Source of the DNA: Rehmannia glutinosa
Taxonomy: Eukaryota > Streptophyta > Magnoliopsida > Lamiales > Orobanchaceae
Direction: 5' to 3'
Length of the DNA stretch: 64,000 nucleotides
NCBI GenBank assembly: GCA_016081115.2
Contig: CM071934.1
Location: forward strand, 63,659,267 to 63,723,266
The notes under the pieces were generated by a model. The model worked only from the letters and a program-made list of their open reading frames with translations. It had not been told where the DNA came from and made no database searches. A program made the position numbers and the translations under genes. Position 1 is the first letter of the stretch, and each line of letters begins with the position of its first letter. This document shows positions 36,131-48,399 of the stretch, piece after piece.

Positions 36131-36782
36131 CTCGATAACTATTCAATCCATATCGAACACCGCTTCCCAACCTCGTAATCCGAGGAATGGCCGCGAATGG
36201 CGTTATCCTCGCGCCCCAACTCCGGAGGAATCGGCCGATTAACAGAAGTTCGAGGCCGGGACGCCCTAGATCCGCGAAGAGCTCCTCATAAAATGAAATG
36301 ATATGATCCCCAAGGACCGTAGTATCGCTCGTGAAACCGCTTACCACCATAGGCCCTCGTATCCCCGCTTCGCCAGACAAATCTCTTGCCACGCGATGAA
36401 AATATGGCGTTATTTATCTCGCTTTTAAGCTAGCAAGGGCCTTTTCGCTTAAGGATTTGGATTGTAATCGCAGCGTCTGGTGAGAGCCTAAGTCAAGCGC
36501 CCAACTCACCGTCCCGGAGAGTAGCCGCCCAATGACTCGATGTCCGATCAATCGACGGGGTTTCTCCATCTCGAGTGTCCACCTTGCGATTTACATCCCC
36601 AAACACATCCCCCTGCTTCCATTCTTTAATAACCTCACGCAACCATTTGAGCTTCTTTATGACACGAAAGAGGGGCTGGGCGTGTCACATGGAGAGACCC
36701 AAGAGGTTGCAACCAAATCCCTAAAAGAGTCGTGATGAATCCACATACGCTGAAAATGAAATGGAACCGGTCCTCTCAATGG

Positions 36783-39284
36783 TGTAACAACCTTACCCTT
36801 GTAACACGTATTTATATATAAAAAATAGTTCATAGGCAAGCATACCGCATTACGATAAGATTAATATGTTAATCATCACCGAATCTTTTCACATACAGGA
36901 AGCATTTACTCAAACGATTAAGAAACACTCATTCGCACGTGTGTATTTACCTATTACAAAACATTAACGACCGCCTTTTATATACGCATCAAAATAAAAC
37001 CCTTATATGATATGCAAATGATGAGCTGAGGGAGAAGGATGGGAATCCTAAATGCCGACCTTGATCCATGCTTTCAACTTCCTCACACACCTCACGGGAT
37101 CAACTCTTTATCTACAAATAACTAAAATTGGCAACATTGCATTTGAAGTAGTCAAGCAAGCTCAAGAAGTATAATCCAACAACAAGTTATTTAACATCAC
37201 ACAAGCACATTATCACAATCAATTGATCATATCATTTATAAACATATAAATGCACGTGCTTGATCATTTTCTTTTACCGCTATGGGCCAAAGCCTAATAC
37301 CAAGAATAAATCGTGATCACGAAGATGGCCATGGAACTCGAATTTTTATTTCACGAGAGTTCAAAGAACTCGGGGCCGTGATTTGCATCTGTGAATCCGT
37401 AAATTCTCGATGACTGATCATTCGTGATTCAAGGTCATTAGTGCCATACGTAATCCATTAATCTCATGAATGCATTTCAGAATCACATATTTCTTTCCGT
37501 ATCGTTAATATCAAAGAGAGATCGCATATCTCAATTCCATTTCAATGTCATCACATGAGATCATATATCTCAATTTTTATATCCATCTCATCACATAAAG
37601 ATCACATATCTCAATTTCATCACAATATCATCATAGAGAATCATGCAAATCACATTAGCACGATAAGTTACCAATCAATGTAGCCAAATAAGTAAATAAT
37701 TCATTCCAACACATTAATCATATAATCACACAAGTCAAATAACAAGCTAAAAGATTATACTCACAAGTGGTGCTCTTTATCGTGATGTTTTTGCCTACCT
37801 GGCCTTGTTTACTCCTTTATCGATTTTGACCTATTACATACCAAAAATGCACAACTAATTTCAATATCATGTATTTGACATTAATAATGTCATATGTGTG
37901 CAATTTATAATAATGCAGATCATTAATTATAATATTCACTTCATTATCCAATTTACTATACCAACATTTCATAGAGAACTTTGCTTCTTAAATTTGATTA
38001 ATTAACAATTTGAATATTAAACATAGAATTTAGATTCAATTGAATTTGCAGAGAGCACTAATTCATATCAGGGTAGTTTTATATTAACAGCTAGTGGACC
38101 CAATCCAAAGTAGATTTCAATTTATATTATGATTTTTAACTCATTAACGTACATATCTTATTATAACTAATTCTATTACCTTGTTTGAGCCCAAAATAGT
38201 AATATACATATACACTTATAAAATTAATTATATCATGTATCTCTGTTTCTCCTTTATTATTGTTGTTATTTTGGTTAACATCCTAATTAATCATTAAAGG
38301 ATGAATCGGTTATCAAATTTAAACTCCTTACCCTTTTTTTTTATTATAACTAATCTTATCAACTTATGTACTAATCTTATCGGAAAACACCTGCAGGTGA
38401 TCATGTAATTATATGAATCAATTGAATATTGATAGTTAATTGAAAGAGTAGTAGATATGAAACTTGCTATTTTAATTTTAACATGTTACTTACCTTCTAC
38501 TAATTAGATATAATCACTTTACTCATTAAATTGAAACATAATATCTTAAGCTTGTTGGTTTTAGAAACTAATAACACTTTAAACACGATCCTAGTATTTA
38601 AACCGTATTAATACTGTATAATCTAAATCGAGCAACATAATAAAGTATCCTACATATACAGATTATTTCTCATTAAAATTTAAGTAGAAAAAGAGTAACC
38701 TGATATTTGAAGTGTTAAATCTCTAGCTAATCCGCCAAGCCTCTATTGTGTAGATGTGTGTTTGAGTTCTCCACTAATTATGAAATTAAAATGCAGTAGC
38801 TAATAGCTTATACTCTAAGGAATAGTTTGGTCATCACTATAATATATTATAATCCATTTGTAGGTAGACACATATTTATCCATTAGTCATTCGTGTGCAG
38901 ATATATATCACCAGAGGTTATTACTATCTTTAATAATGTATATCATCTTAGTGGTGTTTTTAATATGCTTAAGTGATATATATATAAAAGTATTCTGCTC
39001 CTAGTTTTTCTACACTTTGCTATCTGTCTATTAGTTATTAGGACAACACATTTTGATATGAATACACGTCACAATCCCATGCATATATAATATATCAATT
39101 ATAGTATACATTATATATAATATAGTAGGCTTGACTTTTTTATGAATTGTGATATAGTTAAGTTACAACAGAAAATCTCATGATTTTACTTCTATTCTAA
39201 ATTAAATATCTAACTGCATATACATATACTTGTGAATGATTTAATCATGATGATCAAAATGCAAATTCTTTTCCTGTTATGACA
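36783..39284 (-). repeat. Tekay-like 3' LTR (left copy)
   Basis: This copy is 2502 bp. Roughly 37800-39280 is almost base-for-base identical to 51110-52606. The part nearer the outer end (36783-37800) shows clusters of indels where GC content is higher. AGATCACATATCTCAATTTC-type short repeats lie at 37500-37650. Confidence 0.92.
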
Positions 39285-39508
39285 ATTCTTCCTTTTAAAA
39301 ATTTCGTCTCTAAATTTGTACTGCCTGCAAATAACCATGGATATTGTTCCTTCATGTGTTGTTCTGCTTTCCATGTAGCTTTTGCTTTAGAGTGATTCCT
39401 CCACAATACCTTTACCAAGGGAATCACCCTGCTTCTAAGTTGTTTTTCTTTATACCCCACTATTTCAATCGTTCTTCGGCATAACTCAAAGTTATCAGCA
39501 ATTTTCAC
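39254..39508 (-). pseudogene. Tekay-like integrase C-terminus with chromodomain
   Basis: An 84-codon open minus frame begins mid-protein, contains RTIEIVGYKEKQLRSRVIPLV, KVLWRNHSKAKATWKAEQHM and KEQYPWLF, and runs to the end of pol. 'LRxxxIPLVKVLWRNHxxxxATWExExxM...YPxLF' is the chromodomain-type C-terminus of plant chromoviruses, which directs integration to heterochromatin. The Trp-Glu of 'ATWE' is Trp-Lys here. It overlaps the PPT and the first bases of the 3' LTR at its end. It is the best-preserved stretch of the element. Confidence 0.88.
39285..39299 (-). promoter_or_regulatory. Tekay-like element polypurine tract
   Basis: The minus strand reads TTTAAAAGGAAGAAT immediately before the 3' LTR start (TGTCATAAC). 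It is a purine-rich plus-strand primer. Confidence 0.6.
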
Positions 39509-39589
39509 TGGTTCATCTCAAGCACATGTGACGGGTCGACCAGACGACGGGTTAAGCATACTAACATGAAACACGCAGAATCCGAGACA

Positions 39590-40700
39590 ATCATGGTAAG
39601 GCAAGCCTATAAGCTAATGGTCCTACTTTTCAAGTATTTCATATGGGCCGATATAATTTCGAGACCTTACTTTACCTTTCTTTCCAAATCGAGAATACCC
39701 TTCCAAGGGAAACACTTATAAATACTTTCACCAACTTCATATTCCATTTCCCGCCTATGTTGATCAATATAACTTTGCCTATCCCGAGCCGTTTAATCGA
39801 CTTTTAACTATTTTCACTTTTTTCAATCGGTCTCAATCGATATGGGCCTTCCAATAATCGTATTCCCTCTTCATCCTAACATACCGACTCCATTTTCTAC
39901 CGTATAATGCTTCATAAGGCGCCATACCAATGCTGTATGATGTTGATTATTATATGCAAATTCCATCAACGCAATATATTCATCCCAAGAACCTCTAAAT
40001 TCAAGAACACAAGCACGAAGCATATCTTCCAGTCCGAATAGTCCTTTCGATCACGCCATCCGCTTGTGGATGAAATGATGTACTAAAACGTAACTTAATA
40101 GGCCTAATGCCTCGCTGTGTTACCCTGCAAAATCGACGTAAAACGAGGATCGCGATCCTCAAACAATAGACAAGGGTACACCATGTAGTCTAATAATTCA
40201 TTTACATATCGCTTGGCCACATTTTCCAGAACCCATCCAATGGTAAAAAGCTGAGTCACTTTGTTAGTCGATCAACAATAACCCAAACTCGCATCATTTT
40301 TCCTTTTTTTTTTCGGTGTCACAGTAAGCTCATAAAGAAAATCCATAGTAATACGCCTCCACTTCAAACCGAATAGGTAATGGATGCAGCCATCATCGTG
40401 CTTGATGTTCACCTTTTAATCACTGCGCGTTAAGATTTTGAAACATATTCGGCCACATCCTTTTCTTCATTCTAAAGCCACCAATAACGGCTCTTAAAGT
40501 TTGATACATTTTTGTACTACCTCGGGTGCATGGCATATGGTGCAAGATGATTTTCCATTATCTCACGCCTTAAGCCATCAATATCGGGACACATAGTCGA
40601 TTGTTGATCATCGACTACCATCATCTTTCGTAACAAATGATGCACTTTTCCTCGTTTCACTTTTTTAACATCTTTGTTAGTTTATCATCACGAAATTGTG
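39590..40700 (-). pseudogene. Tekay-like integrase remnant
   Basis: Minus-strand landmarks in order are an REKCIIC piece near 40640 (zinc-finger region), MDFLYELTV near 40340 (first catalytic Asp region, 'MDFVxGLPxT'), VWVIVDRLTK at 40262-40290, and DRDPRF near 40150 (second Asp). FHPQADGVIERTIRTLEDMLRAC-like sequence at 40000-40080 follows (catalytic Glu), then WDEYIALMEFAYNN and an APYEALYGR block near 39890. It would join cDNA to the chromosome. All three catalytic residues can be placed, but in different frames. Confidence 0.85.
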
Positions 40701-40839
40701 CTTGTTTAATTCTATCAATCATCACAGACAACACCAAGTGAAGCACATAAAACACCCATGTCACTTACATCCAATTCAACATTCATCTTCCTCATATCTA
40801 AAGATACTGAAAAGCATGCAATCCGAGAGATAAGAAACA

Positions 40840-41199
40840 AGACTGCAAGATTTTTTTCAAAGCATCAAGAACAACATTAGCTTAGCCGGATGATATTCGA
40901 AGTACAATCATAATCTTTTCAAAGAATTCAAGCCATCTTCTTTGACGATGTTCAACTCTCTTTTTCTCGACTTAATAAGTATTTCGTGCTTTTATGATCC
41001 GTGAAAATTTGAAATGTGGCACCATATAGGTAGTGTCTCCATATCTTTAATGCAAAACAACCGCAGCTAATTCAAGGTCGTATGTAAGACATTTCATATG
41101 GTTTAAGTTGTCTAGACGATAAGCAATAACCTTACCGTGTTGCATTAAAAACACATCCTAAACCTCGATAAGAAGTCCACCGTAAAACAATAAACCCAT
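40840..41199 (-). pseudogene. Tekay-like RNase H remnant
   Basis: Minus-strand pieces include a degenerate 'VIAYASRQLK..E.NYPTHDLELAAV' stretch near 41050-41130 and SDHKSTKYL near 40985, the TDHKSLKY signature at the end of gypsy RNase H. The domain would degrade RNA in RNA-DNA hybrids. It is broken by stops. Confidence 0.72.
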
Positions 41200-42196
41200 T
41201 GGCACCAAGGAATAGTTAAGACCAGCAAGGGTAAGCCTCTTTTTAACTCTTCGGGAACTCTTGGCAACTATCCGTCCATTTGAAAGGAACATCTTTTCGT
41301 AGTAATTTGTCAGCCGAGTTGCACATTAAAAATTCTCAACAAATCGCCGATAGATCCTCTAAACCTAAAAACTACGAACTCTCGTGAATATTTTTGGGTT
41401 TTCCCATTTGATCATCGCTCAATTTTCTTGGGATCAACTTTTAATCCCATCACTAAAAACAACGTGGTCCCAAAAAGATTACTTCGATCTAACCAAATTC
41501 GCATTTCCATCGAAGTTTTTACAATTGTTTTCTCAAGGTTTGCAACACAATTCTCAAAATGTTGTTCGTGTTCGCCCAGATGAATATACCAAGATATCAT
41601 CAATAAAGACAATAACAAATTTATCTAGATAGGGTCTAAACACATTATTCATCAATGCTATAAATACAATGTGCATTAGTTGATCCAAACCGATACCAAA
41701 ACTCAGCGCCATACTTCAACCAAACGCTGCTTTTGAAATGTCACCGCAATCTTCAACGGGTGATATCCTGGATCTTTAAATCAATCTTTGAGAAAACTTA
41801 ACACCTTTTGCATCGATCAAATAAATCATCTATTCTAGGCAATGGATATTTATTCTTTATCAGTTACTGATTCAATCAAGGAGCACCGATACACAATCTC
41901 AATGTACCATCTTTCTTTTTAACAAACAACATCAAGCACTTACGGCGGAAACACTCCGCCTAATATATCCTTTTGTCCAAGAATTCTTGCAATTGTGTCT
42001 TTAATTCTTGTAGTTCAACAGTGCCATTCGATATGGAGGAATAGAGATTGGCGCCACTGTGTAGTTCGAAGTGGAACTCTATGTCTCTATCCTGGAGGTA
42101 ACCTGCAAATCATCCTGGGAACACATCCGGATACCTTTAACCACCGCAGCTGCCTTTCAAGTTTCAAACCATAAGCGTGTATCTATTACGTGGCCA
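41200..42196 (-). pseudogene. Tekay-like reverse transcriptase remnant
   Basis: The minus strand gives QLQEFLDK.YI near 41985 (LLDKGFIRPSxSPWGAPVLF), a KYPLPRIDDLFD block near 41830, DLRSGYHQ-like sequence further on, and the catalytic FIDD at 41596-41607 within VIVFIDDILVYS. FENCVANLEKT near 41540 and MEMRIWLDRS near 41500 lie in a neighbouring frame (41412-41618). The motif order is that of gypsy RT. The protein would make element cDNA. Stops and shifts are dispersed throughout. Confidence 0.85.
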
Positions 42197-42201
42197 AGTA
42201 A

Positions 42202-43734
42202 TGTTAGAGATTTTTTCAACCGCAAAGGTACCAAGGTAAGTTTTTTAATGTAGTGATATGAGTAGGGTTGTCGTATCCACAGGAATGCGTATAAGTACCA
42301 AGTATAAATTACCTATGCTATATTTGACATATCAATAATAGATGGATGTCTCAATTTATAAATAAAACAACTAGATATAACTAATTCAAAATATAAACAT
42401 CGAAATCTATGGGAGAATGAATTCTAGAGGTGTGATGAATCTAGTTTTCCCTTATGTTATCAATATGGTATATCAATCACAAATTACCAATTTATAAGTC
42501 AAAATTTCTACAATAATCATTTCCTCTCTCGAGTGCCAAATGATTTTAGATCACAATTGGGAAATCAATATCTCTATAAAAATCACCAATTGAAATCTTG
42601 ATAAAAACTATGAATCTTGGTTGATGACTTCAAAGGATTCACAAATCTCTCAAATTCTATGAAATCCTGGGATTATGCTATTTCAAGGTCATGTATTCAA
42701 TTACCTTTCTCAAGAGTCAAATCAAATACACCCAACAATCTAAATTATTGATCAAGTAATTTAGAAGCAATAAATCCAAATAGCACAATAAATTGAGAAA
42801 TCTAGATTGACAAACCACAATCTCAAAACAAAAGTTCAAACATGGATTACATCATCCTCTGTAATTATAGAGTTTAGCTCATGATTGAAGAAAATGAATC
42901 CAAGAAAATACAACAATACATCTTACAAGATATGAAGAAAGCAACAAAATAAGAACAAGAGTTGAGGATCTTCTATTTTTACAGATGATAGAAGTTCTCC
43001 ATCTTCTTTCTCTCTCCAATTAACTTCTCAAAGTGCTCAAATCCTTCTTCCTTGTCTTGTAGCTGTTTTTATTTGTCTTCCAAGGGTTCCAAGATGCCCA
43101 ATTTCAAGCCCCAAAGCTTCTATTTATAGTCCCACAAAAGTCCAAAAAAGGGTAGGTGAAGATAGAAATTTCGCTCTGCGCTGCGGCGCCAGCAATTTCA
43201 AGACAAAATGCCGCCCCCGGGCGCTTAGCCGGCGCTAGCTGCAGCGCCTAACGTGAATTTTGGAGTGTTTGCCTGTCACGGGCGCTGCAGCGCCCGTTGG
43301 TGCGCTGCAGCGCCCGCCGCTTTTTCGCCTACCAATGTCCTGAATTTGTTTTTGAGCCCTTCATCAAAGTTGTAGCTCTATCTCTTAGCTTTCCATAGCC
43401 ACTTGAATCACCTCAATATTAAATTTGTAGAGAGTTATGACCAAAATACGAAACCCTGCCAGTGATGGAAATTTCAGCTAATGATTTGGACGTTTCCTTC
43501 AAATCAATCTCTCGTTGTTTGATCGCTTACACTTCTTTGATACGCGATTCATTAATATGACTATAAACTCAATATAATTGGCTCTCAACATGATTTGACC
43601 CCTCAAATGACTCGAAACAATGGAAATTAATGTCTAACCTATGAGATATAACAAAAACGACTCAAAATACTCCAAAAACAACACAAAACTCTAGTATCGG
43701 AAGCCCAAATCAATGGTATAAAACCAAGTGAACA
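42202..43734 (-). repeat. Athila-B 3' LTR (left copy)
   Basis: This copy is 1533 bp. A cluster of GGGCGCTGCAGCGCCC palindromes lies at 43213-43325 (for example 43280-43295 and 43302-43313) in otherwise AT-rich sequence. It is near-identical to the right copy in AT-rich parts. Confidence 0.92.
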
Positions 43735-46700
43735 AATACCCCAACTTAGAATATTGCTTGTCCTCAAGCAATTAAACTCTAAAATGAAAATACACATGGA
43801 ACAATACAAACAAACCGCAAAACTTCACAACCAAAACTCATTCGGCAAATTTTGTTTCACTATCAATCAAGCCGCCGTATTTTCACAATGTGATCATGAT
43901 GGTGGAATGGTCATGCCAACCCCCGCTTCCATTATCCGTGATAGATTCACGCAATCAAGTGTTTTCAAGATGATCCACTTTTTTGAATATAGAGATAAGA
44001 TGTTTACCGAGACTCCATAGGCTTGTCTTTCACTAATCTCCACTAATGTAAAGCTAATGTAACACAAGGATCAATAGGACTTTTTAAAGCTTGTAATGTG
44101 GGCTTAGGGTAAGGTAGGAAAATACACGCAGATAAAGCGCCAAATCACCTAAAACACACAATTAACACTTCAATTATCAATAGGTACTACCCTTCACTTT
44201 TTTTTTTTTGTGCATCCCCAATGTTTATGAACTTTCAATCCCGTTGATTTTTTTTTCTTTTTTTTTTCTCTTTTTTAGAACCCCAAACTTATTCTTTTGC
44301 GCATAGGGTTTTCTTCGTCTTTTCTTTTCTCTCTCGCAACTTCATTCAATTAAACACATACCCTTCTAATCATCCCTTTCCCAACCTTCAACATTTTTCT
44401 ATATTATGTGTGTATGTATGAGTGATGGGTAATTAGGATTTTTTCACATTTGTGCTCGGGGTATTTGATTGGCTGCCAAAGAAACGGGTTTATAAGGCCC
44501 AAAGGGGACACTAGAAAAATATAATGCAAAGGTGGCATTTTTTAGAGAACTCTAGGCATTCAAAGACGGCCTAAATCACTTCCTCATGGTTACTTCGCCA
44601 GATTTCGCCTCGACTAGTGATCGAGACAAGTTCTAGCATCCCAGTGGGATCATAAAGGAACCACTCAATTGCATAAATCATCCCAAATAAATCATCGAGT
44701 TAGCGTATAGATGGAATTAATGGAAGAAGATTAAATCACAATTCAAACACATGCTCTTTTTGACTGCTCAACTCATATTCAACAAATTCACTTAGTCATG
44801 CGGTTTCACCCAGTTAACAAACGCCCGACTCAACTCTAGACTCTTTTTTTTTTTCGTTTTTTACCCAAGACCCGACTTATGAATAAAAGCAATTTCGCCC
44901 CCAAACTTAAAAGCGACATTGTCCCCGATGGAGAGGTGGGAAAAGACTTTCCTGGTAGCCGAGGAGCGAAGGCTCCTTAGTCATGTGATGCCACCACGTG
45001 TATGAGGTGTCTTATAGCTCAAAATGCATCCTAGCGCACAAGCCCGTGGGCGTTGTATGCCCAGGAATGTGGTCTTGTTCTTTCCTTTCGCCTTAGCCCG
45101 ACCCCTTTTGGCTTCGCATCTTTGCAACCTAGCAAGGTAGACAAGAAAAAAAACTCGTGGAACCAAGAAACTTGGTTATGGGTGAGAAATCAAAAATCAC
45201 AAAGACATACAAATGCACCCAAGTAGAAAATATAAAGCGTGTCAAAAGATAAGCATGGAGATGCAAAATAGCACTAAACAATGTGAAACTGTCATTGGGG
45301 CATTTCATCAACACCTCATATGCATGAATTTGGGCAAAGATAGTAAATGCAATGGATAACTCAATTCAATCCCAAAATTCAACACCAAACCTGAAGTTTA
45401 ACATGATCAACCAATCCACAATCCATACATCAACAACACCATCCTAGCACTACTACAATCCAATCACACCAAAAATCACAAGATGGGGAAAACCATGGGG
45501 TGGGATTTGGAAGTTGCAAACTTACCAAATAATGAGTGAATGAGACGAAGATGGTGTGTGTGGTGTTAAAGTGCTCCTTTGTGACGATTTAAGTGAGATA
45601 TATGGGATTTGCATAAATAAGAGGGGTGAATGTGATGAAACTTACTACTAATAATGCAAAAACTCGAGAAAAAACAAAAACAACTACTAAACTAAATTAA
45701 AACTAAAGAAAGCAATAAAATGGGCTTGCCTCCCCAAGAAGCGTTAAGTTCTGAGTCTTTAGCCGACTTTTGTTTTACTCAACCGGGATCCAAAATAAGT
45801 GTCGGTCATGCCACTTTGTATTTTCCAACAATATAGGCGATCCCTTCAAAGGTATGAAAGACGTGGATGATTAAGGATCACAATATTGATGGTCTTTTGG
45901 AAATCAAATGTGTTCCTAATAATGATAAATGGTTTATCAATCATAGTAAAGATATTTCATTTTATCGCATTAATATCATGAAATCTTTGTAGAACATGTT
46001 AATTGATCACTATTTTCAAACATTGTTCCTTCAAGTGTATGCTTCTTAAAATTTGATACATTTGTATTGAAGCTTACATCTGTGAGTGCACATATTTTTG
46101 TCAATATGAGGATTTTCAATCGAGTGAGATAGAATACTCCCCATTAATTTGATGTGGCTCATCCTCTTGTAAGATCGGATTGCACTCTTCAAAAGTCTCC
46201 TCCAAATTTTGAAGGACGCCCACCTTTTTCATAATGGGCAATTCATGTTCATGATTTTCTATTTCACCAGGTCCCAAGAATGATGACGACTCTTCATTAT
46301 TAAGTTGGTCAATCATTTGTTAGATAACTTTGACATAGTTTGACATGTAATCTCCAATTTGTTGAATGCTTGCCTCGGTTTGTAGTAATCTATCATCACT
46401 TTCGATTTCTTATCTTACACTCTTCGATAAACTCAACAAGATTCTTTTCCAACCTAATTTAATGCGTTTTATCTCATCTTGTCAGTCTTCTTGCTTCTCA
46501 CAATCATCCAAATTGATAAAGTATTTTTCCAAGCTAGACAATTGTTCTTGTGGCTGATGAAAGGTTTCATGATTTGCCATATTTTGGGTCCATACATTTT
46601 CTTGAGGTGGATAATAAGGACAAAATGGTTCACACTTTGACTTCGAAAAATCACGGAGCATCATCGATTGTACGTATATGCATACATTATAATTCCATCC

Positions 46701-46839
46701 AACGATGTGCCTAAAAATTTTACACAAAATTAAAACAAGAAAAGAAAAAAACAAAAAAAATAATACCAAATTACAAGCTAGCAATCAACCTTGATATCAC
46801 ATAAAATATTATCTCATTCCCAAGAATGGCGCCAAAACT
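43735..46839 (-). other. Athila-B internal region, no pol
   Basis: The minus frames at 46116-46316 (acidic, EENHEHELPIMKK-like and EECNPILQEDEP) and 46482-46784 (CPYYPPQENVWTQN, then Gln-rich) look like fragments of one charged protein after the PBS. They could be a gag C-terminal spacer. Neither has a clear domain. The segment at 45720-45790 shares a KTK-type tail with Athila-A's post-protease region. Long T runs lie at 44200-44280 and 44845-44860 (A-rich in the element's sense). The 43754-44020 plus frame lacks any domain. No RT, protease or integrase motif is found. Confidence 0.55.
46825..46834 (-). promoter_or_regulatory. Athila-B primer-binding site
   Basis: The minus strand reads TGGCGCCATT five bases inside the right LTR. 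The first seven bases equal the Athila-A PBS. Confidence 0.65.
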
Positions 46840-48375
46840 TGTTAGAGATTTTTTTCTAACCGCAAGTGTACGGTTGTCAAGTTTTAATATAGTGATATGA
46901 GTAGGGTTGTCGTATCCACAGGGAATGCGTGTATAAGTACTACAAGTATAAATTACTGTGCTATATTTGGACATATCAATAATAGATGGATGTCTCAATT
47001 TATAAATAAAAACAACTAGATATAACTAATTTCAAAATATAAACATCGAAATCTATGGGAGAATGAATTCTAGAGGTGTGATGAATCTGATTTTCCCTTA
47101 TGCTTATCAATATGGTATATCAATCACAAATTACCAATTTATAAGTCAAAATTTCTACAATAATCATTTCCTCTCTCAGTGCCCGAATGATTTTAGATCA
47201 CAATCGGAAATCAATATCTCTATAAAAATCACCAATTGAAATCTTGATAAAAACTATGAATCTTGGTTGATGACTTCCAAAGGATTCACAAATCTCTCAA
47301 TTCTGGGAAAATCCTAGGTTATGCTTTTTGGTCATGTATTCAATTACCTTTTCTCAAGAGTCAAATCAAATACACCCAACAATCTAAATTATTGATCAAG
47401 TAATTTAGAAGCAATAAATCCAAATAGCACAAATAAATTGAGAAATCTAGATTGACAAACCACAATCTCAAAACAAAAGTTCAAACATGGATTACATCAT
47501 CCTCTAGAATTATAGAGTTTGGCTAAGCTGATTGAAGAAATGAATCCAAGAAAATACAAATAATACATCTTCACAGAGGCAAGAAAGAACAAAATAAGAA
47601 CAAGAGTTGAGGGATCTTCTCTATTTCTAGATGATAGAAGCCTCCAATCTTCTTCTCCAAATTCTTCTCAAAGTGCTCAAATCCTTCTTCCTTGTCTTGT
47701 AGCTGTTTTTATTGTCTTCCAAGGGTTCCAAGATGCCCAATTTCAAGCCCCAAAGCTTCTATTTATAAATTCCACAAAAGTCCAAAAAGAGGGTAGGTGA
47801 ACATAGAAATTTCCGCCCGAGCTCGGCTCCAGCAACTTCGCACAAAAATGCCGCCCGGGTAGCCACCTTAGCGCCGGGCGCTGCAGCGCCCAACGTGAAT
47901 TTTGGAGTGTTTTGGCCATCACGGGCGCTGCAGCGCCGTTGAACGGCGCTGCAGCGCCCGCCCGCTTTTTCGCCTACCAAATGTCGAATTTGTTTGAGCC
48001 CTTCATCAAAGTTGTAGCTCTATCTCTTAGCTTTCATAGCCACTTGAATCACCTCAATATCAATTTTGTAGAGAGTTATGACCAAAAATACGAAACCCCG
48101 CCAGTGATGGAAATTTCCATACGCATTTGGACGTTTCTTCAAATCAATCTCTCGTTGTTTGATCGTTACACTTATTTTGATACGCGATTCATTAATATGA
48201 CTATAAACTAATATAATCGCTCTCCAACATGATTTGACCCATCAAATGACTCGAAACAATGGAAATTAATGTCTAACCTATGAGATATAACAAAAACGAC
48301 TCAAAAATACTAAAAAACAAACACAAAACTCTAGTATCGGAAGCCCAAATCAATGGTATAAAAACCAAGTGAACA
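46840..48375 (-). repeat. Athila-B 5' LTR (right copy)
   Basis: This copy is 1536 bp and pairs with 42202-43734. The same GCGCTGCAGCGC palindrome cluster lies at 47815-47965. The frames at 47759-48211 are produced by this cluster (runs of Gly-Ala-Ala-Ala) and are not genes. Confidence 0.92.
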
Positions 48376-48399
48376 AGTAACATTTGCAGCCTTTCTTAA

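Larger units (their letters stand above)
32146..36777 (-). mobile_element. LINE-2, 3' part (RT to 3' end)
   Basis: This is the 3' portion of a second LINE of the same family, split by a Tekay-like gypsy element at 36778-52615 and by a hAT element (34833-36130). The left target duplication CACTCCTAACAACTAA (32130-32145) matches CACTCCCTAACAACTAA at 55630-55646. Motifs on the minus strand are YADDIVS (catalytic YADD at 34154-34165), a diverged 'VGYFS' block near 34300, RNase H with SYFREGNRV near 32520, and the shared 3' end with ATGAAAAAGAGT near 32168. It is diverged from LINE-1 and heavily broken. Confidence 0.85.
42202..48375 (-). mobile_element. Athila-B: small non-autonomous Athila-like element
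   Basis: Direct LTRs lie at 42202-43734 and 46840-48375, TGTTAGAGA...GTGAACA on the plus strand. The exact 5-bp target duplication AGTAA is at 42197-42201 and 48376-48380, inside the Tekay-like pol. The minus-strand PBS TGGCGCCATT (46825-46834) and the PPT TAAGTTGGGGTATT (43735-43748) match the style of Athila-A. The 3.1 kb internal region has no RT, integrase or protease. It therefore depends on other elements for movement. It is the innermost insertion of the nest. Confidence 0.88.

Noticed and set aside
37500..37660. CRISPR-like spacing of AGATCACATATCTCAATTTC repeats
   Set aside because: Only a few degenerate units inside a plant LTR, without unique spacers; simple LTR subrepeats.
44981..45314. 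Two overlapping 61-codon minus frames
   Set aside because: No domain, within the non-coding part of Athila-B, and mutually out of frame.
47912..48211. 99-codon plus frame beginning MAITGAAAPLNGAAAP
   Set aside because: It is translated from the Athila-B LTR palindrome cluster and AT-rich LTR sequence; the left LTR copy does not keep the frame.
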